Shown here: piece after piece, positions 59,594 through 62,000 of the stretch
Numbering within the stretch: position 1 is the first letter of the stretch
How the letters are laid out: each line of letters opens with the position of its first letter
Assembly (NCBI RefSeq): GCF_008831285.2
Contig: NC_045139.1
Coordinates: forward strand, 27,998,808-28,060,807
Direction: 5' to 3'
Length of the DNA stretch: 62,000 nt
DNA from: Nymphaea colorata
Lineage: Eukaryota; Streptophyta; Magnoliopsida; Nymphaeales; Nymphaeaceae
The notes under the pieces: model-generated
Seen by the model: only the letters and a program-made list of their open reading frames with translations
What the model was told of the DNA's origin: nothing
Database searches by the model: none
Made by a program: the position numbers and the translations under genes

Positions 59594-60939
59594 TTATAAC
59601 TGATAAATGAACTTACTATTCAACTGATAATCTGTAAACATTTGACTTGTTATAGTTGTTCTCAGAGGATTGTTGCTTCCTCGTTGATGTGTTTGTCTTG
59701 CGATTTCTGGTTCGCTTAAGAAAACATTATCATTCGACTGAGCTTCTTCATCAACAAATTGTTCGGCATTCGGATTGTGTTCAATTATGAAGTTGTGCAG
59801 TACACACGTAGCAAGAACAATTTGAACTTGTTTTTTCAATGGATAGTGCACTTGCATTTTTAGTATTGGAAAACGTCCTTTCAACATGCCGAAAGTTCTT
59901 TCTACTACATTTCGGAGTGATGAACGCCTATGGTTGAATAATTCATCTTGAGTTCTAGGTGTGCGTGCCCCTGGTGCACTAAATTCAGACATATGATATC
60001 GATGCCCTCGATAAGGTGTTAGCAAACCGACAATGTTTGGATAACCCCCATCAGCAAGATAATATTTTCCTAAAAGTGAACACAAATTCGTAAAAGTTTG
60101 TGAAATGCCCATAAGAAGGTATGCAATGTTGAGTGGAAGTACGTACCTTCTGGCACAACAAATGGGTCAGTTGGATGATCAAGTGCATTGTATAATACTC
60201 TTGAGTCTGTTGCACTTCCTTCCCATCCCGCCAAGACGTAGTGGAATCGAGTGTCGAATCCAACTACAGCCATGACATTTTGAGAAATGACTCCTTTTCT
60301 ATTGCGAAATCTTGCTTGATTTGACGCTGAGACCCATGCAGGTACATGGGTGCCATCGATTGCACCTAAGCAATCCTATATATGCATATATACTGGTTAG
60401 ACATATATGCACGTGTCATAAAATGTTTACGTTTATGAAAATACCTGAAAATATGGAAAAAATCTTTCAGATCGCCGAATACTACTTGGCATCTCAATGT
60501 TGGGGCGCCGGATGAAATCCCTACCCAATATACATAATGCTCGTAGGACAAGGCTGACATATTTACTTATTGTTTGTCCAGAATGTTGAAAAGTATTCTG
60601 AGTTGCACGATTGCGTTCATTATGTCCAATGGTCAATAAAAATATAGCTACTTGTTCTTCTAGACTAATCTCACGAGCATCCTCCAATAAATTCCTAGTT
60701 CTGAGAGTGGTACACAATGTCATATATGTGTGCCGATCCATGCGAAGTAAGTCCATACAATTTCTAGGATGACCTTCAAGCATGAGTTGAACAAAAGAAG
60801 AACCAGCTTCTCGAAAGGGATGAACAATCCTCCTAGTACGAGGTAGTTGTCTTAACCAAAAAAAGATGAAGACGAACACTATCCGAATCAAATAACACTC
60901 TAGTTCTTCGTCATCATAGAACATGTCGATGTCAGCCAT
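59594..60939 (-). CDS. PIF/Harbinger-type DDE transposase, 399 aa
   Basis: Nuclease of the PIF/Harbinger superfamily (DDE_Tnp_4), which cuts and reinserts the element; plant relatives also include domesticated ALP1-like and HARBI1-like proteins. Three exons join cleanly on the minus strand: 60939-60445, 60375-60147 and 60069-59594 (495+229+476 nt). The start MADIDMFYDDEE was chosen because the acidic start fits the family; an upstream ATG at 61062 in the same frame is possible. The N-terminal half (60-150) has the HTH-like segment (EEQVAIFLLTIGHNERNR). Catalytic residues are all present: Asp172 in GAIDGTHVPAW, Asp248 in YLADGGYPN, Glu298 in RNVVERTFGMLKGRFPIL. No stop or frameshift was seen, so this copy may still be functional. 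Confidence 0.85.
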
Positions 60940-61208
60940 TTCAACTAAACTGCATGAATCATAATAACAAAAAATATTGAAGAACATGTCATGAAAAAAA
61001 GTGTACAAACAACCATTGCAAACATCATCCAAAAACAATGCATTTGCTAATACAGTCAACATGAATACTTAAAGAACATGAATACATAAAAAACAACCAT
61101 TGCAAACTTCATCCAATAACACATAAGACACAAAATAATAGATGGAACATATAAAATGAGCAATGTGCAACTAATGTACCGTTGAACATATAATTAACAA
61201 TGAGTTCT

Positions 61209-62000
61209 TACCTACGACCCATTCAGTTTACGTGTCAACCATGGCACCCGTTGTGAAGGTGGAATATTGACGAAGATCATGGGGTTCGTGCCCTTAGCCA
61301 ACAAATCAAAACTCTTCACATGTGTTTCAGAATCAATTTGTCCTGTCTCAACCAATTCTTGAAGTATTTCGCAACATTGGACAAATTGAACCCCTTTACT
61401 TCCATTTGTCAAGGTATGCACATCGTCAGCAATACGGTGCAACAAATTATAATATTCTTCATCATAGTCTGACCTGTTCCTTTTAGACCTATTTGTAGTC
61501 CTGTTGGTTGTCATGGTGGGATGTTGAGGTGTAGGAGTTGCAGATGTTGGCGATTGTATTGGAGGACTATCTTCATGAAGCATCTATGTGAATGATTGTG
61601 TATTTTTAGGTTCCATGTGAAATGGAGTCGATTGGGAAGCAGGTGTTGTTGGGAATGGTTCAATAATATCCTCTAATAACATGCTGTTGCACGTGTCTGC
61701 TGTGTTCCCAGTTGCGTGAGAATCACCAAATATCTCAAGAAACTCATCATAGTACCTCCAAAACTTTGGTCCTTTGTACTTTTTTCTATTTGGGTATTTC
61801 TGAAAAAATTTTAATAGGTTCAACATTTACAGAAAAAAATACACGTAAGACAAAACCTAAAATTACGATTTCTATAACATACCTCAATGTACTCACTCCA
61901 AACCTGGGGGTCAACTTCAATGCATTTGTTAGTAGGGTCATATCCAAACCCGCTTGTGTTCATCATTTCCTTCAACACTGTCAAGTTTGGTTTTGCATAT
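61209..62000 (-). pseudogene. Myb/SANT-like partner ORF of the Harbinger element, split by a stop (partial)
   Basis: Harbinger elements encode a Myb/SANT-like protein (Myb_DNA-bind_3 type) that binds DNA and brings the transposase to the ends. The window cuts its 5' part. Exon 62000-61883 gives LTVLKEMMNTSGFGYDPTNK and VWSEYIE. A GT-AG intron (61882-61800) follows, then KYPNRKKYKGPKFWRYYDEF and EIFGDSHATGNTAD in the second exon. A TAG at 61584-61586 interrupts the frame; directly after it the same frame continues for 123 codons (SKRNRSDYDEEYYNLLHRIA, then FDLLAKG..., ending RVPWLTRKLNGS). The second part is the normal C-terminal region of the family. The TAG is most simply a CAG to TAG change. 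Confidence 0.75.

Larger units (their letters stand above)
58222..62000 (-). mobile_element. PIF/Harbinger DNA transposon (one end in window)
   Basis: The copia RNase H is cut at 58219-58221 (TTA), and the sequence beyond begins GGCCACGTTTGATGGCACC. PIF/Harbinger elements make a 3-bp TTA/TAA duplication and often start GG(C/G)C. Variants of the terminal word GTTTGATGG recur at about 58336 and 58372, as subterminal transposase-binding repeats would. To the right, on the minus strand, are a Harbinger-type DDE transposase and a Myb/SANT-like ORF, the two proteins these elements carry. The other end lies outside the window. That the end at 58222 and the genes belong to one element is an inference. 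Confidence 0.6.

Overview
This is plant nuclear DNA from a repeat-rich flowering-plant genome. It has one intron-containing host gene with canonical GT-AG introns, an AT-rich background, and several transposon superfamilies typical of angiosperms. The species and the monocot/dicot question cannot be settled from the sequence. Most of the window is transposable-element DNA in different states of decay.

Layout. 1-2270: decayed L1-type LINE (endonuclease plus the start of reverse transcriptase). 2271-14280: AT-rich sequence without a recognisable gene, holding short duplications, microsatellites, a GC-rich island near 9.9-10.5 kb and a diverged AT-rich repeat pair. 14281-15889, 34322-34886 and 47857 to about 48660: three pieces of one GC-richer unit, split by two LTR retrotransposon insertions. 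15890-34316: an old Ty3/gypsy element of Tat/Ogre type with about 4.7 and 5.0 kb LTRs, exact 5-bp target duplications (GGATG), a plant-mobile-domain-like leading ORF, gag, protease, RT, two RNase H domains and integrase, all broken. One LTR carries an internal 2.4-2.8 kb inversion relative to the other. 34887-47851: a younger Ty3/gypsy chromovirus with 3.7 kb LTRs, exact target duplications (GTCCC), an initiator-Met primer binding site, and an almost continuous but disabled gag-pol containing a tandemly duplicated protease active-site segment. 50305-57487: the only clear host gene, a STRUBBELIG-RECEPTOR FAMILY (LRR-V) receptor-like kinase. Sixteen exons can be placed with consistent phases, giving a 704-residue protein. 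57686-58218: remnant of a Ty1/copia element on the minus strand (end of RNase H, polypurine tract, LTR). 58222 to beyond 62000: a PIF/Harbinger DNA transposon inserted into the copia remnant, with an apparently intact three-exon DDE transposase (399 residues) and a Myb/SANT-like partner ORF interrupted by one stop codon, both on the minus strand.

Functionally, the SRF kinase is the one gene expected to serve the plant. The Harbinger pair would act together (Myb-like DNA-binding protein plus nuclease) in mobilising their own element, but the partner ORF looks broken here. Both gypsy elements are disabled. No RNA gene, CRISPR array or organellar insert was recognised. The most unusual structures are the LTR with an internal inversion and AT-array expansions, the perfect 40-bp inverted repeat inside a decayed pol, the plant-mobile-domain-like ORF in the Tat element, and the doubled protease core in the chromovirus.
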